Source: Brachycybe producta (taxonomy: Eukaryota > Arthropoda > Diplopoda > Playtdesmida > Andrognathidae). Taken from it: a stretch of 64,000 nucleotides of DNA. The notes beneath the pieces were generated by a model. That model was not told where the DNA came from. It saw only the letters and a program-made list of their open reading frames with translations, and did not search any database. The translations under genes were made by a program, and so were the position numbers. This document shows, piece by piece, positions 54,832-64,000 of this stretch; position 1 is the stretch's first letter; each line of letters begins with the position of its first letter. Location of the stretch: the NCBI GenBank assembly GCA_036925085.1, contig JAUPFP010000059.1:434001-498000 (forward strand), given 5' to 3'.

Positions 54832-55022
54832 TGTCAATCTACGTAATCAGTCAATCTGCAGATTGCCTTGGTAATTTACAAAACAACCAACCTCTTGCTA
54901 AATGAATCTACAAAATTCAACGCTTACAATGTATTGAATGTTTGCAGATTCACAAGCAAGTTTGGTGGTTTTTGTAGATTGCCTACTCAATCTACAGATT
55001 GACTGATTCTGCAGATTGACAA
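54832..55022. mobile_element. Family H palindromic MITE, copy 2
   Basis: TTACTTGTCAATCTACG and GCAGATTGACAAGTAA are inverted end to end, with inner GTCAATCTGCAGATTGCC / GTAGATTGCCTACTCAATC and AACCAACCTCTTGCT / AGCAAGTTTGGTGG. It is directly followed by the TA microsatellite. The plus-strand block order equals 20780-20932. Confidence 0.7.
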
Positions 55023-55023
55023 G

Positions 55024-55025
<2 letters not shown>

Positions 55026-55091
<66 letters not shown>
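55026..55091. repeat. (TA)n microsatellite
   Basis: About 33 uninterrupted TA units at the end of a family H element. It may have grown from a TA at the insertion edge. Confidence 0.95.
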
Positions 55092-55096
<5 letters not shown>

Positions 55097-56206
55097 GTAT
55101 CCGGGTGATGATGTACTACTTCGCACAAAGTGTTGTATAAAGGAGAGAGGCTGGTTGAGAGAACCTTTAATGATGGAAATTATCCAGGGTATTTTTCAAT
55201 CATCTGCTTTTATTGGATGTATAGATAGATGATAATGATGAAAATATCTTTTATTGTCAATTCATTGATTGATTTTTTTTTGTATGTATTGTTGTTGTTT
55301 TTATGGAAATGTGGCTTTGTTTGTGTGGTTTTTGAATTTTCTAAGGGATTTTTAATTATTACTGTAGACAGTGATGATCTCGTGTTTTATAAAACCAAGG
55401 ACATAGATCAGAAGCAGCACAAAACAGAAATGTTACAAACTTGAAGAGTGGTTTACAATGTTGATATCTTTCAAAATAAACTTTTTATAGAAAATATTAT
55501 CCTTAAGTGAGTGAACTACCCTTCTAGTTTTTTAAAAATCCTTTCAAGTTTTTCTTAAATTTGCTTCACAAAAACAGAATGAGCTCGAGGAGAGTTTATT
55601 TTAAAAACCACAGCTTAATTATTTTCTATTCATTTAACAGAAAGAACGTAGAAAAATGTGAAATTGTTCTAAAAAAAAATTGCTGCAAAGCGGGAATTAT
55701 TATCAGATACAATGTGCGCATGTGCGATCCAGGTTTTAGTAGTTTTAACCACGATTTTTGAGATTAGAACTTTTTGATTCGGTAAATGTTTTTTTTTACC
55801 ATTATATATTATATATATACTAACCCTAAGTCTGTCTGTGTATAACGCTGTACAAACAAGGACAAAAACGTTTAAGCACGTTGGAATTTACTTAAATTTA
55901 AATGAACCGCTTTTTTTCTCAAGGTCAACGTTATGTTGCGCTCTCCCTATCCAAGAACCCAAACAATATTAAGGTGCTTATAAATAGTTAAATCAAACTC
56001 TCATTCCCCATGATATTAAATTGGAGAGGGCAAAGGTTGGAAAGGGTTGGGGGTGAGAGAGAAATGTGGAGGGGCAAAAAGGGGGAGGAGATAATAGTAG
56101 CAAAATTAAACTAGAATTTGGCTCCCGTCATTTATGACGGGTTAACCCACTAGTTTATAATAAATACGTTGCTTAAAATAAAGCTAAACTTATTCATTTT
56201 GATTCT
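55092..56206. other. Non-coding stretch with a family D fragment
   Basis: About 55455-55560 has TTGATATCTTTCAAAATAAAC, AAGTGAGTGAACTACCC and TTCTAGTTTTTTAAAAATCC, a diverged family D half. The rest is featureless. Confidence 0.5.
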
Positions 56207-56403
56207 TAGGCTGGCCCTAGACGTCATTTTTAATTGCGCAATTTTAACTTGCACATGTCTACTGCTCAGGTACAAGACTTTTGCAAGTCATCTCCTAGCA
56301 AACTGCACACTTTTCTCCACCTACATGCTTCGAGTATACTTGCGACGATAGGCATGCGCAGTTAATATTGCGCAGTTAAACTTTAACGTCTAGGGCCGGC
56401 CTA
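56207..56403. mobile_element. Palindromic TIR element (GGCTGGCCCTAGACGT ends)
   Basis: TAGGCTGGCCCTAGACGTC at the left and GACGTCTAGGGC-like ACGTCTAGGGCCGGCCTA at the right are inverted. Inner GCGCAATTTTAACTTGC-like and GCGCAGTTAAACTTTAACG arms continue the match. 197 bp, non-coding, with TA at both edges (TTA/TAA context), compatible with PIF/Harbinger or a TA-duplicating family. The open frame at 56169-56351 reads through it. Confidence 0.7.
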
Positions 56404-56422
56404 AAAGTTTACGTGTTAGCAG

Positions 56423-56442
56423 TGATTGCCTACTTTAAGGCG
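56423..56442 (+). other. Exon-like motif TGATTGCC, copy 4
   Basis: ACGTGTTAGCAG precedes TGATTGCCTACTTTAAGGCG, then GTTTTT. The donor is weaker and the length would be 20 nt. The frame shared with copies 2 and 3 reads IAYFK. It lies 20 bp after the palindromic element. Confidence 0.2.
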
Positions 56443-57072
56443 GTTTTTTTTTCACTTTTCTGTTTCCGTTGAAAAGTTAATTAATTTTTCAACTAGATTT
56501 TGTTTCTGTCAGGCAAATAAATAATCTCTAAAGGAATTTTTAAAATTGTGATCAATCTGTAGGTTTGTTTTCTGCAAAAAAAATTCTCTAAAATATGATG
56601 GTTTTTATAGAGAAACTGAAAGGCATATTTTATTTTGAAATGCTACTTGACTTTTTTTTCGATCATATTTTTGTTCTTTGTTTTGTCATTCATTGTTTCT
56701 TTTTTTTTTTTTTTTTTTTTTTTTTTGACAAAAAACTTTTCTTTCTACTTGCGATTTATTAAGTGTTATTTCAAGTCACTTATTTTTGTTATTCAAAACG
56801 GCATTATTTCATTTTATTTTTGAAAAAAAACAACATTGATTTTGATGTACAAATGTATATTTTGTTGTGATGGTTTTTACAATTTTTTTTTTCTAGATTA
56901 TAGATTTGACAATTTTCAAAAGGCTTATTTATGATGATGCATATTTTTCTTCTTAGGTTTTCCTTTTTTAAAAGTTGATGATTGTAAGTTATTTGTTACT
57001 CAAAAAGTTGGAATTTAACAACGAGAGAACAGAAAAAATATCGTATAATAAACACGTGAAAACTCTAATTTA
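56443..57072. other. Non-coding T-rich stretch
   Basis: A T run of nearly 30 lies at about 56699-56726. No gene was found. Confidence 0.6.
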
Positions 57073-57380
57073 AGGTGGTTTTAAAGCGGGGTAAACTCTT
57101 CTCGAACTCTTGATTATTTTTTTTGTATTTTCAGTTTCAAAAATGAAGAGACACTTGATTGTGTTTTAGAAACTGGGAGGGGGTAACTGAATCACTTAAA
57201 AGGTATTTTCGTGTTGATATCAATCGTTCAAAATAAGCTTTTTATAAAAAAGTAGACTTTTTAAAAAAAAAAAGTTCATAAAAAGTTTATTTTGAAAGAT
57301 TGATATCAACACGAAAATACCTTTTAAGTGATTGAGCTACATTTCTAGTTTCTAAAAACGCTTTTCTAGTTTCTCATAAC
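57073..57380. mobile_element. Family D element, copy 4
   Basis: AAGGTGGTTTTAAAGCG, CTCGAACTCTTGATTATT, TGTTTTAGAAACTGGGAGG, then AAGGTATTTTCGTGTTGATATC and its exact inverse GATATCAACACGAAAATACC around a TTTATAAAAAAGT centre. The inner arms are almost perfect. Confidence 0.7.
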
Positions 57381-57538
57381 CAGAGTTAAAACATCAGCTG
57401 TTAAAAAACATCTTAACACTAAAAAGTGAATAACACGAAATGCTTTTTCGGTTCCCTTTTTTTAGAATATAAAAGTTTTTTTTTTTAAATAAGTATTTTT
57501 CGATTTCTTTACTCAAAGGATTTTGACGTCATTTAAAG

Positions 57539-58049
57539 AGATAATATTACCTCCAGAAATTTCTTGTCAAAATATTGTTAAGAATCATTCAACGATTACA
57601 TAAACGATTTTTAAAATTTAAAATAAGTCATTAATATAATTTAAAAAAATTAATAATCAGTTGACTTCATTTCATACAAATGGACTTTATCAGATAGATG
57701 CGCCACCAAACAATGGGCGTTGGCAACAAAAAAACCCCAAAGTCTACTCCTCTACTGGAATTCTGATGTGTTGTGATCACCTCACCCATTACTTTCATTT
57801 GAATGTACCATGGATTTAATATTTGAATTATTCCACATTGGAAGATTGTATTGAGTAGAAGTTTGCCAGAGTTTTGCAAGAGTTTGCCACAAAAAAGGGC
57901 GGGGGGGGGGAGACTTTTGTTTTGTGAAATTTAAAATGGCGTCGTTTGGTGACTCAGGACTTATTTTAAATTTTAAAAATCGTTTTGGTAATCATGGAAT
58001 AATTTTTGACAATATTTTGAAAAGAAATTTCTGGAGGTAAATGGTCTCA
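57539..58049. mobile_element. Long inverted-repeat element (about 90-bp arms)
   Basis: GAGATAATATTACCTCCAGA, AATTTCTTGTCAAAATATTG and AACGATTTTTAAAATTTAAA at the left are mirrored at the right by TTTAAATTTTAAAAATCG, CAATATTTTGAAAAGAAATT and TCTGGAGGTAAATGGTCTC. The 300-bp middle includes GCGCCACCAAACAATGG facing GGCGTCGTTTGGTGAC. It is non-coding with no target duplication read. Confidence 0.65.
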
Positions 58050-58732
58050 TGTTATTTGTTATTGGGGGTCAGTTGGGTTGACCATAAACAACTGGAGTGG
58101 TTTGTTTATTTATGTTAAATGGTCTACATTATACATTAGTTGTATTAAGTCTATGAAAAGGATGGGAAAAAGTCCTATTGAAAAGCTAATTTGATTTTTT
58201 TTTAAATATATATGTTGGCCCTTTTTTAATTTACCTCTTTAAACGTTTTTACATAAATTATTTAATGAAAATTCTTTACCTATTTTGTTTACAATTTGAC
58301 CAATTAGCTAGTTTTAAGTAGTGGCCTAGCTAGGTTTATTTACTGTCTATAAAGTGATGACTGTCCAAGGTCTGTTGATGTATACGGCATCGTGTGTTGG
58401 CAACCCGTGCTCAGATCCGCCCCCCCCCCCCTTTTCGTGGTTTTTATAGGCGAACTCGGGCACCCGTCTTCCATAGTGACTTCGTGTTAAAATAAAGTTG
58501 ACTGTAAAAAGTTTACACCTTCAGGGAGTAAACTATTGGCGTACTTATGACTCGATTGCGCCCACGCCGCGCCGTCCCGCCCATTGCTGCTTAAAACATT
58601 GCGCCCCTCAAAATGCGCCTTCCAAACCCCCTACGCCCCTTTTTTGTAAAGTATAAATTGTAATGTACAATCTGGGATTATTTAGAGAATTATAGCTGTT
58701 TTTTATTGTTATAGCATTAATTACGGCCATAT
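58050..58732. other. Non-coding stretch, partly GC-richer
   Basis: About 58380-58640 is GC-richer (GGCAACCCGTGCTCAG, CGCCCACGCCGCGCCG, ATTGCGCCCCTCAAAATGCG) and may be a fragment of a larger interspersed repeat. No open frame with a domain was seen. Confidence 0.4.
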
Positions 58733-58740
58733 TTTAATAC

Positions 58741-59235
58741 TAGGGATGGGACATTCGAACCCCACGAATCTTGAAAAAGATGCGAGATTAAAAAACTCGA
58801 ATCTTCGCGCTTTTTTCGACTTTCGATTCTTTCGAATCCTAACGTAAAAAAAAAAACTGTTAAAAACTTTTGTAAAATTAGTTTTAACTCCATTGACATC
58901 CAATAGAAGCGTTTACTAACCAAAAACCCCGGCGATTATTGCAATTTCGGTGTTGTACCCGGATCACCTGAATATCACCTTGTGGCGACCCTGAGTGCCG
59001 CCACACTGTGTTTTTTATTATTAATAATTTAATATTTAATATTTCATTTATTTGTATCTTTTCTTAATGAATAATATAGGATTTCTTATATGAAGGATTC
59101 GAGATTTGAGAGATTCGAGAACCTTTTAGGATTCGGATTCGGATTCGGATTCGAGTACCTTTTAGGATTCGGATTCGAGAACCTTTTAGGATTCGGATTC
59201 GCATTCGATAAAATTTAGGATTCGTCCCACTTCTA
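58741..59235. mobile_element. Family K hAT-type element with 8-bp TSD
   Basis: Starts TAGGGATGGGACATTCG and ends CGTCCCACTTCTA, an inverted pair that fits TAGNG. TTTAATAC (58733-58740) and TTTAAAAC (59236-59243) form an 8-bp duplication with one mismatch. About 59095-59225 is an array of GGATTCGGATTCGAGAACC units. The low-complexity frames here follow that array. A partial copy is at 47057-47217. Confidence 0.75.
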
Positions 59236-60698
59236 TTTAAAACTTTTATTTTAAGCCAAAAGGGGAGGTAGATCAAAATCACCCTTCTAGTTTTTTTGTT
59301 TTACAAAACCCAAATAAATATACTTTATTATATACTTTATTTGCAATTTTATTTACAATTAAATATACTTATTTTGCCCCCATAATAATAATTATTATTA
59401 TTGATGGGAATGTCTTTTTACTTTTCCCGTTAAGATTTTTCTTCTTTTTTTTTTAATTATTTTGAAACAGATGAATGGCTTCCACAACAGGTGATGTAAA
59501 AAAACAATGCCAACAACCGTGTAAATTTTTCTACTTTTTTTCTCTGCTTTTCTTTTCTTGTTCTGAACGGTTAAGCTGCACCCGTGTGTGCAATTTTCTT
59601 TCATTTTTATATAAAGATATGGGAGATGCCACCCCGCCCCCCTTACTACTAAGAAGTATGTGATTTTTCTTAGTCTTTTTTTTTTTTTTTTTGCTTCTTA
59701 CACTTTTGAAATTCTTCTCATAAAAACCCAAGTCATAAAAAGTTTGCTTTTTTCTCTCTCCTAAGAAGTTTATAGGTAGAGAGACAATATAAGGGTTATG
59801 CAAGGAAGCCCTCTTTTATATAATATGGGATACAGGGGGGGGGGGTGGTTTTTGGTGCACTCTTCTTGTATGTGTTTTATGTCCATAAGTGTGTCTTATG
59901 TATTTTTGTTACCCCCTTTTTCGGGTTTCTTTCTACCTTGCTTATATTGTTATTGGAGTTTTTTTTTTCTTCTTTCCACATGAAAAAAAAAGTAGAAGGG
60001 TGATTGTTAAAAGAAAATGGGTGTCTCACTTCTGAGGATAAAAAGGAAGTTAAGGGGGAGGTTGTTTAAGGGGTTGGTTAAAAAAGGGGGCATATAAATA
60101 GGCTCCAATGTTGTATATAGTAAGTCTACTTGATAGACGATTGGTTAAACCTTTTGAGGAGGGTAATGGTTCTTGAAGAGCGGGGGGGGGGGGGGGTGGT
60201 TTTTTTTTGTTACTCGTTTTTTAAGGTTACCTGTAGTTTAGATGGATTGTGACTATGAAAGAAGCAGAGAAAATAAAGGGAGAGAGAGATCATATAATAT
60301 GAACATTTAGGGAGTATTTTTTATGCCAAAAGAATAAAAATACATATATACTCTTTTTTTTTTCTTAGAAAAGAAGTTTTTTTTTGGAAGACTAAAAGAG
60401 CTTTTTGTATTTTTGTTTAAAATCGTTGAGCAAAAAAAATGGGTTTTATGTGTTAATATAAAGAACTTTCCAATCTTTGTATGTGTGTTAAGCTATTCTT
60501 TTTTTTTACTGCAGGGAAGAAAGAAAAAGAAACATTTTTGAGCCTTTTTTGAGGTTAGAAACTTCAGTTCATTTCATTAATGAGATAATATAGGCGAAAA
60601 CGGTGGTCAAGTTAAGATTACCGAGTTAGTTATTTAAAATGAGGTCATAATTGTGTTATGAATGCAAGTTAAACATTTATTTTGTCTCTGTATAGCGT
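59236..60698. other. Non-coding stretch
   Basis: T runs, G runs (about 59836-59845, 60182-60196) and short frames without domains. A TTCTAGTTTTT family D end fragment lies near 59284. No gene was found. Confidence 0.5.
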
Positions 60699-60960
60699 TA
60701 GATGGCGCCACTAGCCCTCCCTCTCATTGAAATGTACTGCAGACACTCTTCAACTCTTGACTCACCTTCTCCTTTTTTTTCCACGTGACAAACTTTTAAT
60801 TGCGTCACTGTTAGCCACATGTAAAAATTTTGACAACTTTTACTATTCTAGTTTTGAAAACAATTTTGAATTTTTTTCATAATTTAGTTTCTAAAAACGC
60901 CTGACGTGTTTTTGCATCCAAATTTAAAATAAAAAAAAAACCGTCTATGCCAAACTCGGT
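60699..60960 (-). mobile_element. Family E fragment joined to a family F fragment
   Basis: TAGATGGCGCCACTAGCCC, then CACGTGACAAAC and ATTGCGTCACTG match family E up to about 60830. From about 60838 the sequence changes to TACTATTCTAGTTTTGAAAAC and GACGTGTTTTTGCATCCAAATTT, matching the interior of family F at 24395-24500. Two truncated elements abut here. Confidence 0.5.
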
Positions 60961-61384
60961 TTGAAACCAATGACAGATAGTAGGCTCGAAAAGCTCATTT
61001 AAATAATTCATTCAGTAATCTTGACTTGACAAATAATGTAATGTAATTTTTTTTTTTTCGTTTCGTCTCGATGTGTTGTTGTTGTTATTTTTTTGGGTGT
61101 TTGAATGAAGGTAAAGTGTAATTTTGTTATCTTCTTCGCAGTTGTTCTCATTATTTTTGTTAGTTTTCCCTGTTTTTCTTGTTTATTTTTGTTTGGTGTG
61201 GGGATTTTTTTTTGTTCGTTCTGGGGTTTTGTTCTCTCTCTCTCTCGTGCTCTTAATTTGTCGACTCTGGTGATCGGATGGCAAACAAAATGAATGAAAG
61301 AACAAGTCTTAAGAGTATTCTCGGTGGGACCTCCATTCATTCAGCAAATTTGGTCAGTTGCTTAATGGCTTAATGGCTGACCAA

Positions 61385-61424
<40 letters not shown>

Positions 61425-61687
61425 TATGATGGGGTTGTGTACTGTGTTTAGACCTATTTACTGTATATACAATACAGCTGGCAGGCTCATAACCCTTTGG
61501 AATCTCTCTAATTGGACTGTTGGGCGACTTTGATGTACAATAATTTGGGTTCATCTTTTTTTTTTTTTTTTGGTGGAAGAAAAAGAGAGAATTGGAAATT
61601 TTGGGATGAGATGACAAGGAAGGTGGGAGGTGGGGGTGGGGTCCTATAAATCACATTATTATATAGTGGTTTTTTGCTGAGTTGTGT
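60961..61687. other. Non-coding stretch with TA microsatellite
   Basis: A TA run spans about 61388-61420. T-rich frames give phenylalanine-rich translations. No gene was found. Confidence 0.55.
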
Positions 61688-62195
61688 TTAAGGTGGTTTT
61701 AAAGTGTAAACGTCCCTTAAAAACTCCTGGTTATTTTTGTCTTTCAGAATTAAAATTAAGTGAAACTTGGAAAGTGTTTTTTTTAGAAACTAGAAGAGGT
61801 TCATGTTGATATTTTTTTTTTTTAAATAAGCTTTTTAATGTAAATTCGAAAATAACATAACTTTAAGCAGACTGTATTTTTTAAAAAAAATTATTGTCCC
61901 TACGGTAAATGTTTTATTTTGAAAGATATCAACATGAAAATACAGTAGAATGTTGAATTTTCGGAACTAATGCCGGACATCCGATTATCAAAAGTTCATA
62001 TAATCGAACTTCTTCCATTAAAAAAGTGGAGAAAAGTAAGAAGAAAAACGATTGTAAAGAAAATTCTTTATTTCCATAAGAATAAGTTTAAAAAAAACAT
62101 TGGTTTCAATAACCGATGTTCGGATAATCGATGCTGTACTGTACTATTAAATGATTGAGCCTACCTCTTCTAGTTTCTAAAGCACTTTTTAGTAT
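61688..62195. mobile_element. Family D element, copy 5, split by a pogo-like MITE
   Basis: AAGGTGGTTTTAAAGTGTAAA, CTGGTTATTTTTGTCTTTCAG and AAACTAGAAGAGG at the left. GAAAGATATCAACATGAAAA before and TTAAATGATTGAGCC after an insertion at 61943-62141, then TTCTAGTTTCTAAAGCAC. The uninterrupted copies read CATGAAAATACCCTTAAGTG here, which places the insertion exactly at a TA. Confidence 0.7.
61943..62141. mobile_element. pogo/Tigger-like MITE in a TA target
   Basis: Starts CAGTAGAATGTTGAATTTTC and ends GATGCTGTACTG, with TA at 61941-61942 and 62142-62143. The sub-terminal GCCGGACATCCGATTATC and GATGTTCGGATAATCG are inverted. CAGTA… with CCGGATAATCGA-type sub-termini is typical of pogo/Tigger elements of the Tc1/mariner superfamily. 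The frame inside (61970-62158) is a by-product. Confidence 0.65.
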
Positions 62196-63026
62196 CAATT
62201 TCTGAATAAATGGTGAAAAATCATTTAAGTTGGAACTGACTTGACTAATTTTGAGCAAATATAATCTTTTGTAATGCCAATTTCATGACATGTTTGCTGT
62301 TTTTAATATTTAATAAACAAAATGATTACTATTAAAGCAAGAAGTGTCAATTGTTGTAAATTCCTGTTATCAATTTTTTTCTTCTACTTTTGATTGTTTC
62401 TGAAATTTTATTTTAAACTAAAACGCTTATTTATCAGAAGTAACTAAACAATAATGAAGTTTGTTCTGATTTTACTGATAATTTAGTCAGATTGGATTTA
62501 AAGAAATAATTTCTGCACAAATTGATTGTAGGCCTAATATGATAGAGAGAGAATGAAAGTCAAAAAGAGACTGAAAGTCAAAGAGAGAGAGAGAGAGAGA
62601 GAGATAGGGGAGAGAAGGTAGGTAGGTAGGTCTTGGTAGTAGTCTTATTAATTAGGAGTTACAGACTAGAAAATGGATTAGAGATTTGGGGGATTAGAAA
62701 CTTCTGGGAGTTTTTCAGCTAAATTGGGTGAAATCATTTCTATTTCTGTGTCCCCCCCCCCCCCCCTTGAGTGTTTGTCTTATTTCTAACATTGGTAGAC
62801 ACAACTCAAAATGAATTTCATTTGATTTTTATCCAAAGGGAGTTTAAGTTTGGAAATAGTATTCAGAAGAGAATTTAGTTGTAATTGGATTCCAATTTGG
62901 CTTATTCTTAATTGCTAACAGAAAAATTATTCATGGTTTTTTTTCTCTCATAAGAAACATTGGATTGATTAAATTGGAAAATATCAATGATTTCTTACAT
63001 ATTTCTATATTTGCCTCAAATATGTA
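62196..63026. other. Non-coding stretch
   Basis: GA tract at about 62583-62603 and a C14 run near 62752-62766. No gene was found. Confidence 0.55.
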
Positions 63027-63103
63027 CAGGGTGTTCGAAAATTATCTTTACAACTTTTAACCATTAAGTATTAAGGTTGTAAAGATAATTTTCGAACACC
63101 CTG
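63027..63103. mobile_element. 77-bp mariner-type foldback, perfect arms
   Basis: CAGGGTGTTCGAAAATTATC followed by TTTACAAC is repeated as an exact inverse, GTTGTAAAGATAATTTTCG followed by AACACCCTG, around a 21-nt loop. TA flanks both sides (63025-63026, 63104-63105). The arms are 28 bp without mismatch. It is a minimal Tc1/mariner MITE, recent because the arms are identical. Confidence 0.85.
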
Positions 63104-63261
63104 TATATTTCTTTTTCTATTCAAAATACTTGAAATCTGATATTGTAGCTCAAATTGCATTAAGAAAACTTGGTAGTTGAACTACAACTTGAATCCTCTT
63201 TCCAGGGTTCTAACATACTAAATAATTATGGAAAAATATTCAATAAAACATGTTTTGATGG

Positions 63262-63340
63262 TTAATTTGAATTCATTTAACTTATATATGTACAAGGTAT
63301 TAGAAAGGGCCGTTTTTACACTTTAAAACTACCTTAAAGT
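63262..63340. mobile_element. Ends of family C and family D side by side
   Basis: TTAATTTGAATTCATTTAAC, TATATGTACAAGGTATTAG is the right end of family C. It is followed at once by TTTTTACACTTTAAAACTACC, the outer end of family D in reverse. Bodies of both are absent. Confidence 0.6.
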
Positions 63341-64000
63341 TATTAACTCATTTAGAAGATGTAAAGTTGTATTAACCATTAAAATGGTTTCCTTTAAAAA
63401 TACTTCTAATTTTATAAATTTTTCATAAATGACTTTTATTGTTTAATTACTCCATTTTTTTTTAAAAAAAAAAGCAAAACACCACAAAACAAAAATTATC
63501 AATTAAGTTATTTATTTAGAACTATTTTCTGAAAAATAAAATAGTAAAACATCGAGAAACGTTGAATGCCATTAATTAAACGAAGCTTTAAAACTGCTTT
63601 ATAATTATTAATTTTACATGTAATTACAGTTTTGTAATTTATTGAAGAAAAAAAAAAACAATATAAAAGAAGACGCAAACAAAAGAGGGGCCCATTGAAA
63701 AGTAGAAGAGTAGCCCTTTTGTTCTTTTATATAATATGATATATATTTTATTATATAATATAATAGAAAAGGGGGAAGGGGGGGGGGTCGGAAATGTTGT
63801 CTAATATTGTTGCCATGAGATGATTGGAGGGAAAGGAGGAGGATTGGTTATGTTGTTTGTTGTTGGGTCGATATTCTTATTTTTGTCTTTTCTAGCTTGT
63901 AATATTTTTATAGTGAAGCTCTTTTTTTTCTTCTTTTCTTGAGGTTGTTGTATGGTGTTATTATGAGGTTTCTCGTGTGTAAAATTTGTCCGGTAATGAG
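63341..64000. other. Non-coding AT-rich stretch
   Basis: A runs, TATATA tract near 63730-63765 and a G9 run near 63780-63788. No gene was found. Confidence 0.5.

Noticed and set aside
59095..59225. Independent minisatellite GGATTCGGATTC
   Set aside because: It lies within the hAT family K element and looks like part of its body, so it was not listed separately.
1..64000. Bacterial or phage origin with operons
   Set aside because: There are no dense open frames, ribosome binding sites or bacterial gene families. SINEs, microsatellites and eukaryotic transposon ends are present throughout.

Overview
This window looks like non-coding nuclear DNA of an animal, probably an invertebrate, and its content is transposon debris and simple repeats rather than genes. 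The reasons are: very AT-rich sequence, no long open frame with a recognisable domain, no operons or ribosome binding sites, abundant microsatellites (GA, TG, TA, TCA), homopolymer runs (T, A, G), tRNA-derived SINEs, and dozens of short inverted-repeat transposons of hAT, Tc1/mariner, pogo, P/THAP and 9-bp-duplication type. I could not identify the species. The window is intergenic or lies inside large introns.

No complete gene is supported. The recognisable protein traces are (i) the C-terminal dimerisation region of a hAT transposase, broken by one stop, still inside an element with terminal repeats and an 8-bp duplication (28645-29238), and (ii) the start of a THAP zinc finger, lacking one metal-binding cysteine, inside a 1.1-kb P-like element (16332-17469). 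A third candidate is a GC-richer, exon-like island at 50591-52215. It has a clean splice acceptor, a 41-codon open segment and AATAAA signals, but no family I recognise. Around it lie four copies of a short motif, each directly after CAG, one of them flanked by a textbook GTAAGT donor.

Layout. 0-8 kb: an inverted-repeat element (232-982) that encloses a nuclear-receptor-half-site-like MITE (family G), a long-TIR element at 2.6-3.0 kb, a 51-bp minisatellite at 4.1 kb, and families C and D at 5.3-6.0 kb. 8-20 kb: a partial MITE fused to an 18-bp tandem array, AT-rich arrays, several TIR elements, a hAT MITE with 8-bp duplications (14.1 kb), and a P/THAP element nested in family D (16.3-17.5 kb). 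20-26 kb: SINEs and families A, B, C, E, F and H, then a 570-bp array of 21-bp units at 25.8-26.4 kb. 26-40 kb: hAT remnants, a broken SINE-like element, and more A/B MITEs. 40-50 kb: a dense cluster of A/B MITEs, an F element holding a G element, and a mariner-like shell. 50-52 kb: the exon-like island. 52-64 kb: palindromic elements, hAT family K, family D with a pogo-like insert, and a 77-bp mariner-type foldback.

The most striking system-level signal is the A/B MITE superfamily. About a dozen 140-205-bp near-perfect palindromes start ACAGGC, are often flanked by exact 9-bp target duplications, and carry GC-box, CCAAT-box and CRE-like motifs. They look like mobile promoter-like cassettes. 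No transposase for them lies in the window. Boundaries and family assignments were read by eye and should be treated as approximate where no duplication is quoted.
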